A stretch of 64,000 nucleotides of DNA from Leptospira mtsangambouensis (GTDB lineage Bacteria > Spirochaetota > Leptospiria > Leptospirales > Leptospiraceae): positions 62,001-126,000 of the forward strand of contig NZ_RQHK01000005.1 in the NCBI RefSeq assembly GCF_004770475.1. The letters run 5' to 3'. How positions within the stretch are numbered: the first letter of the stretch is position 1; each line of letters begins with the position of its first letter. Made by a program: the position numbers and the translations under genes. Shown here piece by piece: positions 37,180-47,267 of the stretch. Below the pieces are notes generated by a model. That model searched no databases. It worked only from the letters and a program-made list of their open reading frames with translations, and had not been told where the DNA came from.

Positions 37180-38677
37180 ATTAGTTTTCATCTTATTGTT
37201 ATTCCAATGTAAGATCCAAAACAAATCCCAAAATCTTTTTGATCCGACAACACTTTCAGGTGGTTCGGTTGCCGTTTTATCTTCTTTGGTATTTCAGGAT
37301 GGAATACAAATCACCACTAGATACCAGCAGAATGACTATCCATCTTTTGTAAAAACAGAGATTTTGGATTTAGATTTAGATAAACCAGTTTCCTCTCATT
37401 TTAATAAAAAACACTTTTATGTGTCAGAAAATTATAAAGACGACTTAGTTCTCAGAGATGTTTTCCCTCTATCTGAATCAAAAGTGCGTGTATTGTTTTC
37501 TGTTTCCTCTCGGTCTGAATGGAGAGAACCTATCATCCTACGCATTCAGAAACCTGAATCACTTACGGAGTATGCTTTTAACTGGAAAATATTGGAATTC
37601 AAATTTCCTTATCCACGTTATATCGGGAACATTTCGGAAGCTAAAGGTCAGATTACGACACAACATTTGTTAGATGGTAGAATTTTATTGGTTGGAGGAG
37701 TTTCTGTTGCAGGGAATACATTGCCAACAGTAGAAATTCTGGATCCTGATACAGGGACAACTGTTTTGTTTCCTCCTTTAAACCAAAGTTTGATGGGGAT
37801 GGCGATTTGCGCAAATTCCGATGGGACTGTGTATGTTTCCGGAGGGAAAACAATTGTTGGCTCCCCAACAGTCAATACTCAATTCAGCAATAAAATTTAT
37901 AAAATCAATAGTACAAATCAAACAGTGGAAGAACTTCCTTTTACTTTGCAGAAGCGAAGGTATGGCCATTCGATGGTATGTTTGAGTAACGGTGATTTGC
38001 TAGTTTCTGGAGGCCAGTTTCAAGTAGGAACGGATCATACTGCGATCACTAATGATCATGAATATGTTTCCATACAAAATGGGAACACGACCGTTTTGAA
38101 TTCTTCGGCGAACTTTCCGATGAATACAATATTTCATTTTGCCGAGTATGATTCATTCAAGCAGCGAGTCCTATTTTTCGGAGGTAAAGACCGAATTGAC
38201 CCGTTTGCTGCTTATTCGAATTCCATCAGTACATTAGATTTGAATTCCCAAGTTCTCAGCACATTGCCTTCTGTTTTTTCGACGGCTAGATCCAATGTAA
38301 CGAGTATGATCCTGCCAGGGAATGACCGATTGGTTTTGGGTGGCGTAATGGGTGGTGGTGTTGGTTCTCGGAGTATTGATTCTTGGAATGAAACTAGTTC
38401 CACAAGCCAAACTAATGGATTTACAAGCAGAATGAAAAATGGGAGTTCCATTACAAAGTTTTCAGATTCGCAAGTTTTGTATACCGGTGGTGTTGATACA
38501 TACTATAAGTCCGGTATCTTAGAACTTTATGACCACATTGAAAAGAAAAACTTTGTTGTTGATACAATGATGAATGCACGTTCAGAACATACGGCAATTC
38601 AAACAAATAGAGGTATCATCATATTCGGAGATTCTGCTTTGACAGATACAAGGGTTGAGTTGTATGGGAAAGATTAA
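37163..38677 (+). CDS. Kelch-type putative lipoprotein 1
   Basis: 504 residues. The N-terminus MRCIFKLVFILLLFQC ends in a lipobox-like Cys16, as in spirochaete lipoproteins. Shortly after comes a FDP motif (NLFDPTTLSGG) shared with the next two genes. The C-terminal half has kelch-like repeats of the form L-x-x-G-x-[IL]-L-V-x-G-G (for example LLDGRILLVGG near 170), which fold into a beta-propeller. It overlaps the caspase-like gene by 17 bases and the next gene by several, so they are tightly coupled. Surface-exposed scaffold or ligand-binding role is inferred. Confidence 0.8.
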   Translation: MRCIFKLVFILLLFQCKIQNKSQNLFDPTTLSGGSVAVLSSLVFQDGIQITTRYQQNDYPSFVKTEILDLDLDKPVSSHFNKKHFYVSENYKDDLVLRDVFPLSESKVRVLFSVSSRSEWREPIILRIQKPESLTEYAFNWKILEFKFPYPRYIGNISEAKGQITTQHLLDGRILLVGGVSVAGNTLPTVEILDPDTGTTVLFPPLNQSLMGMAICANSDGTVYVSGGKTIVGSPTVNTQFSNKIYKINSTNQTVEELPFTLQKRRYGHSMVCLSNGDLLVSGGQFQVGTDHTAITNDHEYVSIQNGNTTVLNSSANFPMNTIFHFAEYDSFKQRVLFFGGKDRIDPFAAYSNSISTLDLNSQVLSTLPSVFSTARSNVTSMILPGNDRLVLGGVMGGGVGSRSIDSWNETSSTSQTNGFTSRMKNGSSITKFSDSQVLYTGGVDTYYKSGILELYDHIEKKNFVVDTMMNARSEHTAIQTNRGIIIFGDSALTDTRVELYGKD

Positions 38678-40517
38678 GTTCATTCTACTTTTCTCATTTT
38701 TGGTTTCTTGCCAACTCAGTTCGGGACAAAATGCTTTTGATCCAAACTCACCAACAAATTTAGGATTGTTTTTGTTAGGTGCGGAGTCTGTAGTCAACAT
38801 GGAATTTTCAACCAATCGTGTGCAACCCGGTGGGACTATTTATATTTCTACAAATCATGATTTTACTTCGAAGGTAGATGGATTACGTTTGCCAATTTCC
38901 GGTGTAGGAGTGAATCCCATATCTCAGGTGATCCCTCGTAGCCGATACTTATATGAAGTTCGTATGAAACCAGGAATCACATCTGGTAAGTTTAGTGTTA
39001 ATCTAAAAGATTATTATTTGAACGAATCACTTCTGGTGAATCCAGCAAACTTTGAATTCGAAATAGATTCCCAACCACCGGTACTTGAACTCCGCACAGG
39101 AAATGCAATTGATATCTCTGAATTACAATCTGGTTTTCTGGATATCGTTTCTAATGAAGAAATTGTTTGGGAAGGAAAACTTTCTCAAGTTACTTTATCG
39201 GGAACTGCAAAAAATACCCTTGTTGTATCGGATATCATTGTATCTGAACGTAACATTCGTTTGTTGTTTGCTGGAGATCCAAATTCAAATGGGGGAATCC
39301 TTACAATTTCTTTTAGTGGAGTTAATGATAAAGCTTCCAATTCACAGGGGACCGTGATGGTTCCTGTCAATGTGTTTGCATTCAAAAGTGGTCCCAACCT
39401 AAACGTTGCAAGAAGGTCTTGCGTTGGGATTGAGCTCGATGATGGAAGAAGACTTGTTTTGGGTGGAAGGGCAAAAAAAGATGTTTTGATCAACGGGAAT
39501 GGGACACTCAGCCATTCCGAGTTTTATAACTCCGTTACTAAACAATTTTTGTCTGCTCCTGACATGGTCTACCGCCGCCAAGAATTCGACGTTGTCAAAT
39601 TACAAGATGGCAGATTGTTCGTATCAGGTGGGTTCGGTGGTAAGGTTGGCGACCCATCGAATGGAAGTTTAGCATCGACAGAAATTTATGATCCAACAAC
39701 CAATGTTTGGACAGAAGGGCCTTCTCTAACAACTCCCCGTCAGCTACATAAGATGACTTTGCTTCCAAACGGTGATGTTTTGGTTGTGGGTGGACTCAGT
39801 CCATTTAAACCATTCCAATCTGTTGCGATGGTAGAATTGGTTCATATCACCAATCATCCAGCTACCATGACTGTTGAAACCATTGGAAACTTAGCAGATC
39901 CTCGTGGTAAACATGCACAGATTTTGTCGCATTCTTCGGGTAAGGTGGTGATTTTTGGTGGTGAACGTTCCGATATAACGGGACCAATGCCAAATGATTT
40001 TAATGCATATGCTTTAGATTCTATCGCCTTATATGATATTAATTCAAAAACTTTAATAAATTCGTCTGCAAAACTATATAAAAGATTTAATCATTTTGTG
40101 CATGGTTTGACGAATGGTGAAATTTTAATTCTTGGTGGGATCAATTCAAGATTTGATACAAGCCAACCTGTCCTTCGAGCACAAATTTATAACCCTGCGA
40201 ACGATACAATTCGAGACCATAAAAATCTTTTATTTGGGAGAGAGTGGGGATCTTCCTTCGTTTTTCCATATGGCAAAGACCAACTCATTGTAGCAGGTGG
40301 TTTGGAGTATCGCACAGTAAATGGTTCTACATTCGACTCCATCCATGATACAGAGTCTTGGTCAGAATCAATCAATCGTTTTTATATGACTAGTCGGTCT
40401 TTGAATGCTCGTTGGGAAGGATGTGACATCCGTTATTCGTCGACAGGCGGTGGAATGATTCTTGGTGGTCGGATTGGTGATATTATAGGAAATACGGAGG
40501 AATACAGCTTTGAATAA
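38664..40517 (+). CDS. Kelch-type putative lipoprotein 2
   Basis: About 617 residues from ATG 38664 (TTG 38655 also in frame; AGGG lies before the ATG). The lipobox-like LVSC gives Cys16, followed by NAFDPNSPTN. The region before residue 230 looks Ig-like (residues about 40-225, with DSQPPVLELRTG). Then kelch-like repeats include LQDGRLFVSGG, LPNGDVLVVGG and LTNGEILILGG. It is a paralogue of the genes before and after and overlaps both by a few bases. Confidence 0.82.
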   Translation: MGKIKFILLFSFLVSCQLSSGQNAFDPNSPTNLGLFLLGAESVVNMEFSTNRVQPGGTIYISTNHDFTSKVDGLRLPISGVGVNPISQVIPRSRYLYEVRMKPGITSGKFSVNLKDYYLNESLLVNPANFEFEIDSQPPVLELRTGNAIDISELQSGFLDIVSNEEIVWEGKLSQVTLSGTAKNTLVVSDIIVSERNIRLLFAGDPNSNGGILTISFSGVNDKASNSQGTVMVPVNVFAFKSGPNLNVARRSCVGIELDDGRRLVLGGRAKKDVLINGNGTLSHSEFYNSVTKQFLSAPDMVYRRQEFDVVKLQDGRLFVSGGFGGKVGDPSNGSLASTEIYDPTTNVWTEGPSLTTPRQLHKMTLLPNGDVLVVGGLSPFKPFQSVAMVELVHITNHPATMTVETIGNLADPRGKHAQILSHSSGKVVIFGGERSDITGPMPNDFNAYALDSIALYDINSKTLINSSAKLYKRFNHFVHGLTNGEILILGGINSRFDTSQPVLRAQIYNPANDTIRDHKNLLFGREWGSSFVFPYGKDQLIVAGGLEYRTVNGSTFDSIHDTESWSESINRFYMTSRSLNARWEGCDIRYSSTGGGMILGGRIGDIIGNTEEYSFE

Positions 40518-42264
40518 GATGTTTGTCCTTTCGTTTCTTTTTTCTATTGGGTGTATGTTTCCAGCAGAGTATCATAACGTATATGATCCAAAATCCACTA
40601 GTGGTCTCTTTTTAAGTGCATTTTTGTATTCAACACCTTTTAGTTGTTCAGATAGTGCTAATGCTAAATCTCTCGGTAGTGTCGATCAGGTTTTATTACA
40701 ATGCAACCGAGAGCTTGCAAACATAGATACGGTTTATCTCGCAGAAGCAAACCAAGGTGTTTTTTCGAATATTAGTTTTACGAAGATAAACAAAGATCGA
40801 CTTTTTGTGAAGTTTGATCCATTGACTGATGATGGTCAGTATGAATTGGTTTTGTCAGGAGTTGTTTCTAACTCAGGTGAAACTTTAGAGGATGATAAAC
40901 TCTCCATAGTCATTGATACCAAAGTTCCTACTGTATCTCTCTCTGGATACATCCCAATCACTGACTATACATTTTTTTCACCTAGATATTGGGATTTTGT
41001 TAGTTCAGAACCTTTGGAACATTTTGGTCCTCCCATACTGAGTGGCCCTCTTGCTTCTTCGGTTGTGCTTAGATCTGTACAAAAGATTAATGAAACTACG
41101 TACAGAGTGTACTTTGAGACCAACTTTTCTTCCAATAACCCAGGTTCTTTGACTTTGCAGTTTTTGAATTCAAAAGATAATGCATCCAATGTAGTTTCAA
41201 ATAGTTTGACTGTCCAGTTTATTGGTCTTGTCTCGGGCCCTAATTTAAATTTTGGCAGATTTGAGTTTGATGCCTTCCAAAACGCAAATGAAGATGTGAT
41301 TGCCATTTATGGAGGGTCGTCAACTGCAGAAATTCTTCGTAAAGGGTCTTCTAGTTTTACGCTCACGAATCCAAGTTTGCCTGTGATTGCCCGGGGTGAA
41401 CGCGGTGTGATGTTGGATGGAAAAAATCTTTTGATTACTGGAGGGATCCAACTAGCAAACGCATATGCCCTCACTTCAAGTTATATATTTGATACTGATG
41501 CTGCAACAATTACACCGACTGGAAATATGAATGAACCTCGACATCTACATAATATTGTAAAACTCCAAGATGGAAAAGTAATCATTTTAGGTGGAATACG
41601 AGACTTTGTTCCTGTCACACCTGCTTACTACACATCTTTGAATACTGCAGAAATTTATGATCCAGCCACTGGTGTATTCACAGCAGTTACCAATCGAATG
41701 ATGACTGCAAGATCGTTTTCTTGTTCAGTTTTACTCGATGATGGTCGTGTATTTGTGATTGGTGGAACCGACGGGATTTTTGCTCCGAAAGACACAACGG
41801 AGTTCTTTGATCCTAACACACAAACATTTTCCTGGGGTCCCACGTTACCTGTTCCTGTAGGTGCCTTGAAATGTATGAAACTAACAGATGGAAATGTTCT
41901 GATTTATGGAGCACAGTTATCAAATCTAAACAACTCGACTATGTTATACGATTATACTCGGAATCAAATATTTACAATTGCGAATTCTAAATTTCGTAGA
42001 GAGTGGAGCATTGCATCAGAATTGCCGGATGGTGGGATTCTTTTTTATGGTGGTGCCTATCGATATAACACAAGTGAGCCAAGTCGAGTTATAGAAAAAC
42101 TTGATTATGCAAAGAGTAATAATTTTTTCGATATGGGAATGGCCAAGTATAGTGTTTCAAAACATAGTGGCGTTAAGTTTTCAGATGGAACTTTGTTTTT
42201 TCTTGGTGGAGAAACCGGAGGAATCGCTAATTTAGGAACCGATTACTACGGTTTATCTAATTAA
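40510..42264 (+). CDS. Kelch-type putative lipoprotein 3
   Basis: 584 residues. TTG 40510 is preferred to ATG 40519 because GGAGG (40496-40500) is 9 bases upstream of the TTG. The lipobox-like SIGC gives Cys15, and NVYDPKSTSG follows, matching the two paralogues. An Ig-like domain (about 110-240) leads to kelch-like repeats such as LQDGKVIILGG and LDDGRVFVIGG. It overlaps gene 2 by 8 bases. Divergence between the three copies suggests an old duplication. Confidence 0.82.
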   Translation: MNKMFVLSFLFSIGCMFPAEYHNVYDPKSTSGLFLSAFLYSTPFSCSDSANAKSLGSVDQVLLQCNRELANIDTVYLAEANQGVFSNISFTKINKDRLFVKFDPLTDDGQYELVLSGVVSNSGETLEDDKLSIVIDTKVPTVSLSGYIPITDYTFFSPRYWDFVSSEPLEHFGPPILSGPLASSVVLRSVQKINETTYRVYFETNFSSNNPGSLTLQFLNSKDNASNVVSNSLTVQFIGLVSGPNLNFGRFEFDAFQNANEDVIAIYGGSSTAEILRKGSSSFTLTNPSLPVIARGERGVMLDGKNLLITGGIQLANAYALTSSYIFDTDAATITPTGNMNEPRHLHNIVKLQDGKVIILGGIRDFVPVTPAYYTSLNTAEIYDPATGVFTAVTNRMMTARSFSCSVLLDDGRVFVIGGTDGIFAPKDTTEFFDPNTQTFSWGPTLPVPVGALKCMKLTDGNVLIYGAQLSNLNNSTMLYDYTRNQIFTIANSKFRREWSIASELPDGGILFYGGAYRYNTSEPSRVIEKLDYAKSNNFFDMGMAKYSVSKHSGVKFSDGTLFFLGGETGGIANLGTDYYGLSN

Positions 42265-42271
42265 AGATTAT

Positions 42272-42988
42272 ATGCCACATGATAACGGCCGCATTTACGG
42301 ATCCTTTAAAAAAATTTGTATTCCAGAACTTGAATTAAAAAAAGAAGCAGAGCTCATTGGACCAAACTTACTCTCTTTAAAGACTGATTGGGAATCAGGT
42401 CATATATCCGACAGTTTGCTTTCTTTTCAATTAGTGTTACTTTATTTAGAACGAAGAGTCAAACGACATCCCTTCCTACGAATGGGAAAACCGTTACCGA
42501 ATCGAAACGAATCTAAAGAATTTTTGGAAGTAGTTCGATTTTATGGAATGCCCGATACCGTACGATTTGCACTATGGAAGTGGCATATAGGTGAATGGGA
42601 TATCCGTCTTATTGATTATAATCCAAGTTCGTTGGAAATGTTAGAATCGCAAAGTTTAGGTTATCGTTATTCAACAATTAGTTGGGATGATGCGATTAGC
42701 GGAAGTTTGGTAGAAGGAAAAAGGGATGCTTTTGAGCATCTTTTGCATGATTTAGCCCATGCTTATATGTTTTTTCGTAAGGATTATGATTTTGAAGGCC
42801 AAAAACAATTTTTTCAGAAAATGTATTTTGAATATCCGCAATATGAATCAGCCTTAGAAACAAATCCAATTTTTAGAACTAAGTTTGACTATTGTATTTC
42901 TGATATGAATTCACATCCTGCTCATCTTTCTGCTTATTGGAACGCAATTCGAAGAGAAGCGGGGATACCCACGGAAACCAATGGTTAG
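42272..42988 (+). CDS. Small protein with HDLAHA motif, unknown function
   Basis: 238 residues, soluble, no signal peptide. The middle holds EHLLHDLAHAYMFF (near residue 151), a possible metal-binding His cluster, and the C-terminus has NSHPAHLSAYWNAI. It follows kelch gene 3 by 7 bases, so it is likely the last gene of the MCP-caspase-kelch operon. Its 3' end overlaps the convergent MazG-like gene by 4 bases. I do not recognise a family. Confidence 0.7.
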   Translation: MPHDNGRIYGSFKKICIPELELKKEAELIGPNLLSLKTDWESGHISDSLLSFQLVLLYLERRVKRHPFLRMGKPLPNRNESKEFLEVVRFYGMPDTVRFALWKWHIGEWDIRLIDYNPSSLEMLESQSLGYRYSTISWDDAISGSLVEGKRDAFEHLLHDLAHAYMFFRKDYDFEGQKQFFQKMYFEYPQYESALETNPIFRTKFDYCISDMNSHPAHLSAYWNAIRREAGIPTETNG

Positions 42989-43323
42989 AGTTTCGGATTG
43001 TTTTTGTGGCGATTTAAGTCGCGTTTTGTGTTTTTCTGGATAGTGGTTTGGATTACATCTTGGAGTGAAATTCCCATTTGGTTTGCTAAACATGTTAATA
43101 CAAATAAGATATCACCAATTTCATTTGGAATGTTGTCTGCCGATTCACCAGATTTGAAGGACTGGTCACCAAACTTTCTTGCCATAAGTCTCGACAGTTC
43201 TCCAACTTCTTCCATAAGAATTGCTAAGTTTGTAAGTTCAGAAAAGTACCTAACTCCAATTGTTTGAATCCAATCGTTTACTTCCGATTGTAATTGGTTT
43301 AAGGTGATATCAGCGTTTTCCAA
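42985..43323 (-). CDS. MazG-like nucleotide pyrophosphohydrolase
   Basis: About 112 residues. The EEVGEL segment near residue 37 and NEIGDILFVL near 68 supply the E-E-x-x-E and E-x-x-D metal-binding motifs of the MazG/all-alpha NTP-PPase fold. It likely removes damaged nucleoside triphosphates. TTG 43323 is chosen because GGAG lies 7 bases upstream; the longer start at 43347 lacks one. It overlaps the 3' end of the upstream SGNH gene. Confidence 0.85.
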   Translation of the reverse strand: MENADITLNQLQSEVNDWIQTIGVRYFSELTNLAILMEEVGELSRLMARKFGDQSFKSGESADNIPNEIGDILFVLTCLANQMGISLQDVIQTTIQKNTKRDLNRHKNNPKL

Positions 43324-44455
43324 TTTTTTTCTCCAATTCCTTTGCAAGAATTTTGGTGAACTCTTTCATACCGGCTTCGTTTAAATGGATCAGGTCAAAA
43401 CAATATTTTCCATTTGTTTCACCAAGAGAGTCTTGGAGATCCATTTCGTCCAAAGTTTGATGAGGTGCCAATGCTTCTGAAAGCCCATCATGCCAAACTT
43501 GCATTCTACCTGCATTGTTTACTTTTCTGATTACATCTGAGTATGGTGCAAAGACATTGATAATATGGATGTTTCGATTTGCGATATAATCATACATTTT
43601 TTTTAATCTTCTGAAATATCGTTTTGTATCCTCTGTTGCATTGGATTCTTGTGGGACTACACTTGCAATTCCACAAGTTTCAAATAACATACGTCTATGG
43701 TCGGGATTCGACGCCTTTGGGATATCAAGAGGAAGATGGAGCGCCAGACGATTCAGACAATCGTCCACACTTTTTAATTGGTATTCATCAATGGATTCAG
43801 GATGGTCGTTCTCATAATCCCAAGCATTTAAGTTAGGATTTTTATTTCTTCTTGAGATTGCCTTTAGTCTTTCGTTAAAGTTAATTACAAAATCAGATAG
43901 ATCTTTGCGATACGCTACAGATTTAAATGTCAGAAATAAATAGTTCGAAAAGGTTAGGTCATATTCAAAATTTAGAACTGTTGGAATTGCTTTAAAATTT
44001 CCAAGTTCAGATAACATTGCCATTGTGGGATCAACAATGTATTTTCTATCTACCCAAGGCATTCCAGGTTCCATCACGTGTAGGATAATTTTTACATTTG
44101 GAAATTTATCTAAGTATTCTTCCAAAATTCGATGTTGGACGACCAACTCCGAACCACGAACGGCAATGGATTGCGTTTTCCATCCAGACTTTTGAAGTTC
44201 TTCATTCAGAATTCGTATACTTATTCCTTCAAATGCAACAGAAGTTCCCACAATGAGAATGTCAGGATCTAACACATCTCTTTTCGATACTACATGTTCT
44301 GTTACACGGTTGATATTGGACGCATAGGAATTTTTCTTTAAAAAAGGTTTATAAAAGCCTGCTTGAAGAATACATTCCAATGCGATTAAAATAAATAATG
44401 ATAAAAGAATCTTTTTATCGGTAAAAAAGGAAATGGTTTCTTTTAGTAAGCTCAT
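43310..44455 (-). CDS. SGNH-like acyltransferase partner, copy 2
   Basis: 381 residues with one N-terminal membrane segment (about 15-33) and an extracytoplasmic domain. The SGNH-like block VGTSVAFEG near residue 69 and DLIHLNEAGMKEF near 358 (Asp/His) are visible. It starts 2 bases after the second MBOAT gene, so it is its operon partner. It is clearly a different branch from the SGNH gene at 24008 (little sequence likeness beyond motifs). Confidence 0.75.
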   Translation of the reverse strand: MSLLKETISFFTDKKILLSLFILIALECILQAGFYKPFLKKNSYASNINRVTEHVVSKRDVLDPDILIVGTSVAFEGISIRILNEELQKSGWKTQSIAVRGSELVVQHRILEEYLDKFPNVKIILHVMEPGMPWVDRKYIVDPTMAMLSELGNFKAIPTVLNFEYDLTFSNYLFLTFKSVAYRKDLSDFVINFNERLKAISRRNKNPNLNAWDYENDHPESIDEYQLKSVDDCLNRLALHLPLDIPKASNPDHRRMLFETCGIASVVPQESNATEDTKRYFRRLKKMYDYIANRNIHIINVFAPYSDVIRKVNNAGRMQVWHDGLSEALAPHQTLDEMDLQDSLGETNGKYCFDLIHLNEAGMKEFTKILAKELEKKIGKR

Positions 44456-44457
44456 AA

Positions 44458-45954
44458 TTAAAATTGAAAGTAGAGAAAGTTCTGACTTTCAGTGACTCCA
44501 AAAAGTAATAATAGTAATACGTTTACAATAACAAAGGTTGTGTATTTTAACCAACTTCCCGTGAGAAGGGTAGGGATTTGTCTTTTCGAAAAAACATAAC
44601 TTGCAGTAAAACAAATCACAAGTAAAATCCCGAATCGGTAATTTGACCAACGAGTGAGAGGGGCAACAGAATCATTCAAAAATACAAGTGCTTTCATCAT
44701 CGGAATGGCTTTTTCCATTGTTTCTGCTCGAAACATGATAAAACCAAATGCCAAACAGAACATGGTAAAGATACGGGCCAAAAGGTCATACACTCTTCCA
44801 CCTTTGTTGTTCAAAAATTTTGCAACTTTAGTGTCTCCGTAGAATTTATGTGAAAGTAACATTGTACCCTGCCAAATTCCCCATCCCACGTAGTGGTAAG
44901 CTGCCCCATGCCATAAACCTGCAAATAACCAGGTGATCATGATGTTTCTGATATACATGATTACGCTTACTCTCGATCCGCCTAACGGAATATAGATGTA
45001 GTCTCTGATCCAAGTTGAAAATGAAATATGCCACCTGGACCAATGGTCTGCAATGTTTCGACAAGACATTGGAAAGTTGAAGTTTGGATTAAATTGGAAT
45101 CCGAATAATCTGGCCACTCCGATTGCGATGTCTGTATAACCGGCAAAGTCAAAATAGATTTGCCAACCAAAAGCCAAAGCTCCAGTCCATATTTCAATAG
45201 AGTTCAAGTTTTGGTAATTTGCAAAGGTTGAATCGACAACTCGTGCTAGGTTGTCAGCAAAGACGATTTTTCTTGTGAAACCAATTAAAATTAGAGCAAA
45301 AGCGGTATCAATGTTTTCTTTGTATACCCCAAGACGAAAGTCTAAGTCGCGGAAAAAAGTTTCAGCACGGACAATTGGACCTGCAACCAGTTGTGGAAAA
45401 AATGCAACATATAGCGCAAAATCTAAAAATGACTTTCTTGCTTCAATTTTACGATTATAAACATCGATGGTATAACTCATCGACTGAAATGTATAAAAAG
45501 AGATTCCTACAGGAAGGATGATGTTTTGTTTAGGGAATTGATAAGAACCCAAAAGATGGATGTCATTGATCACTCCTAATAAAAAATCAGTGTATTTGAA
45601 AAACCCAAGGGTTCCAATATTTACTACAAGAGATAATACCAGTAACCATCCTCTTGCACTATCTCCATCTTGTTTTTCTTCAATCAGTCTTGCTGCAAAG
45701 TAGTCGATGATGGTTGAAAAAATTAAAATAAAAACATAGGGATTAATTTTAAAATCACAATAGAGTCTATCGGTATAAAATTTTAATCCCTCCGCTGCCA
45801 TTCCTGTGCAGGATATGGAAGAAGGTTGCCAAGCCATGTAAAAGTAGTAACTGGTAAGTAAAAAAAAGAGTTTTTGCCAACGATTCTTTAGAATGTTTCC
45901 TACAATGATCGTTACAAAAAAGAAAACTAAAAATTCAAAAGAGTTAAATAACAT
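44458..45954 (-). CDS. MBOAT-family O-acyltransferase (AlgI-like), copy 2
   Basis: 498 residues, polytopic. Landmarks: ILPVGISFYTFQSMSYTIDV near residue 140, FFPQLVAGPIV near 181 and AGLWHGAAYHY with His349. It is a paralogue of the protein at 22521 and likewise pairs with an SGNH gene. It lies 11 bases downstream of a membrane glycosyltransferase-like gene, so it may acylate a glycan made by this cluster. Confidence 0.9.
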   Translation of the reverse strand: MLFNSFEFLVFFFVTIIVGNILKNRWQKLFFLLTSYYFYMAWQPSSISCTGMAAEGLKFYTDRLYCDFKINPYVFILIFSTIIDYFAARLIEEKQDGDSARGWLLVLSLVVNIGTLGFFKYTDFLLGVINDIHLLGSYQFPKQNIILPVGISFYTFQSMSYTIDVYNRKIEARKSFLDFALYVAFFPQLVAGPIVRAETFFRDLDFRLGVYKENIDTAFALILIGFTRKIVFADNLARVVDSTFANYQNLNSIEIWTGALAFGWQIYFDFAGYTDIAIGVARLFGFQFNPNFNFPMSCRNIADHWSRWHISFSTWIRDYIYIPLGGSRVSVIMYIRNIMITWLFAGLWHGAAYHYVGWGIWQGTMLLSHKFYGDTKVAKFLNNKGGRVYDLLARIFTMFCLAFGFIMFRAETMEKAIPMMKALVFLNDSVAPLTRWSNYRFGILLVICFTASYVFSKRQIPTLLTGSWLKYTTFVIVNVLLLLLFGVTESQNFLYFQF

Positions 45955-45965
45955 TTGTTTGGTTC

Positions 45966-47252
45966 CTAACGGTAAATTGATTCTTCGGCTAACTTCTCAA
46001 CAGGTCCTTGGATTCCTTCGGTATATCCAAATTTTGGACCAATGGATCTAGGAAGTGTGGAGAAGGTAAAATTTGTACTGAAGTAAAATAGAAATAAAAC
46101 AAGATAGATGGAATGAAGGATGGCCTTAGAAAACTTTGGTAACATCGGTATGGCTAGGGATTGCAAAGTATAGGAGTTAAGTATCCAAAGTGCAATCGTA
46201 GTCCCAACCCAAAATTCAAAAAAATACCCTTCCCACCATGTGTAAAATCCGATGGATGGAATGATCCAAAACAACATCACCAATAGTTCTTGTTTGTATC
46301 GGGCCCACATAGTACGGAAATTCAAAATTCCCAGACACAAACTAAAAATCCAGAATAAAAGATTTAAATTGTAGGGGAGATGTTTGGGGTTCTGGAAGTC
46401 AAATAGGTTCACACGAAATTTAGGAATGACGTTCTGGAATACAAGGAACGCATCTCCTATCCCTCGATAGAAGTAGAGAACATAGTTTTTTTCTTCACCA
46501 AGGCTAGTCCCCCAGCGATTGATGGCAGCATAAAGGAACATCCAAAAGGAAAAATGTTTTTCATCGATTGGTCCAAGGCCTCTTTTTAAAATGATAAATC
46601 CAACAAACAAATAAGATAGGATCGTTGCCATTCCTAAACAGGTCAGATAAAGGAAGATGATTCTAAGTTTTTTACCAAAACTACGATTTGGCGAAAGGAA
46701 TACTGCCATAGGTACCATTCCAAAATGAATGACATTCGATTGATGAAAGTAGATACTAAAGAGTTGGATGAACCATAGAATGATGAGATGTTTTGTTTGT
46801 AACCCTTGTCTAAGGAAATAAATTGTATATAAAAATAGAAGTGCCATCAAACAAGAATGAATGAGTGGTGTGTCGTTATGCAAACTATAGAACCAAAACG
46901 CTTGGCTAACTTGGATGACAAGAGCAAGGATGATTCCAAGCAATAGATCCTTATATAGTTTGTAATAAACCCAAATAAAGAGCCCTAAAAAAAATAATGA
47001 AAAACTGAGAATCCGCAATCTTAAAAAGAACATAATGTCCGTTGTTGGATATATAGAACGAATCATTTTCCAATAGAGTAGACCCGAAGATTCAAAACCC
47101 AAATGGTGTGGGTTAAAAAATGCAGATTCTACTCGATCCTTTTGGATATTAAGTGCATAGACACAAGAATCCCAGTCAAAGGCCCGAGATAGGTATCTAA
47201 GATGAAACAAAAACAGGAAAAGTAATAAAAGTAGAATGAATAACTTTTTCAA
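45966..47252 (-). CDS. GT-C-like polytopic membrane protein
   Basis: 428 residues with about ten membrane segments. The first loop has FDWDSCVYALN (near residue 25) and NPHHLGFESSG (near 47), the kind of acidic/His loop seen in GT-C dolichyl-phosphate-type mannosyltransferases such as the PMT/ArnT group. It probably transfers a sugar from a polyprenyl phosphate donor outside the membrane. It lies upstream of the MBOAT gene in a leftward cluster. Confidence 0.75.
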   Translation of the reverse strand: MKKLFILLLLLFLFLFHLRYLSRAFDWDSCVYALNIQKDRVESAFFNPHHLGFESSGLLYWKMIRSIYPTTDIMFFLRLRILSFSLFFLGLFIWVYYKLYKDLLLGIILALVIQVSQAFWFYSLHNDTPLIHSCLMALLFLYTIYFLRQGLQTKHLIILWFIQLFSIYFHQSNVIHFGMVPMAVFLSPNRSFGKKLRIIFLYLTCLGMATILSYLFVGFIILKRGLGPIDEKHFSFWMFLYAAINRWGTSLGEEKNYVLYFYRGIGDAFLVFQNVIPKFRVNLFDFQNPKHLPYNLNLLFWIFSLCLGILNFRTMWARYKQELLVMLFWIIPSIGFYTWWEGYFFEFWVGTTIALWILNSYTLQSLAIPMLPKFSKAILHSIYLVLFLFYFSTNFTFSTLPRSIGPKFGYTEGIQGPVEKLAEESIYR

Positions 47253-47267
47253 GAATCAGATTCCGGT

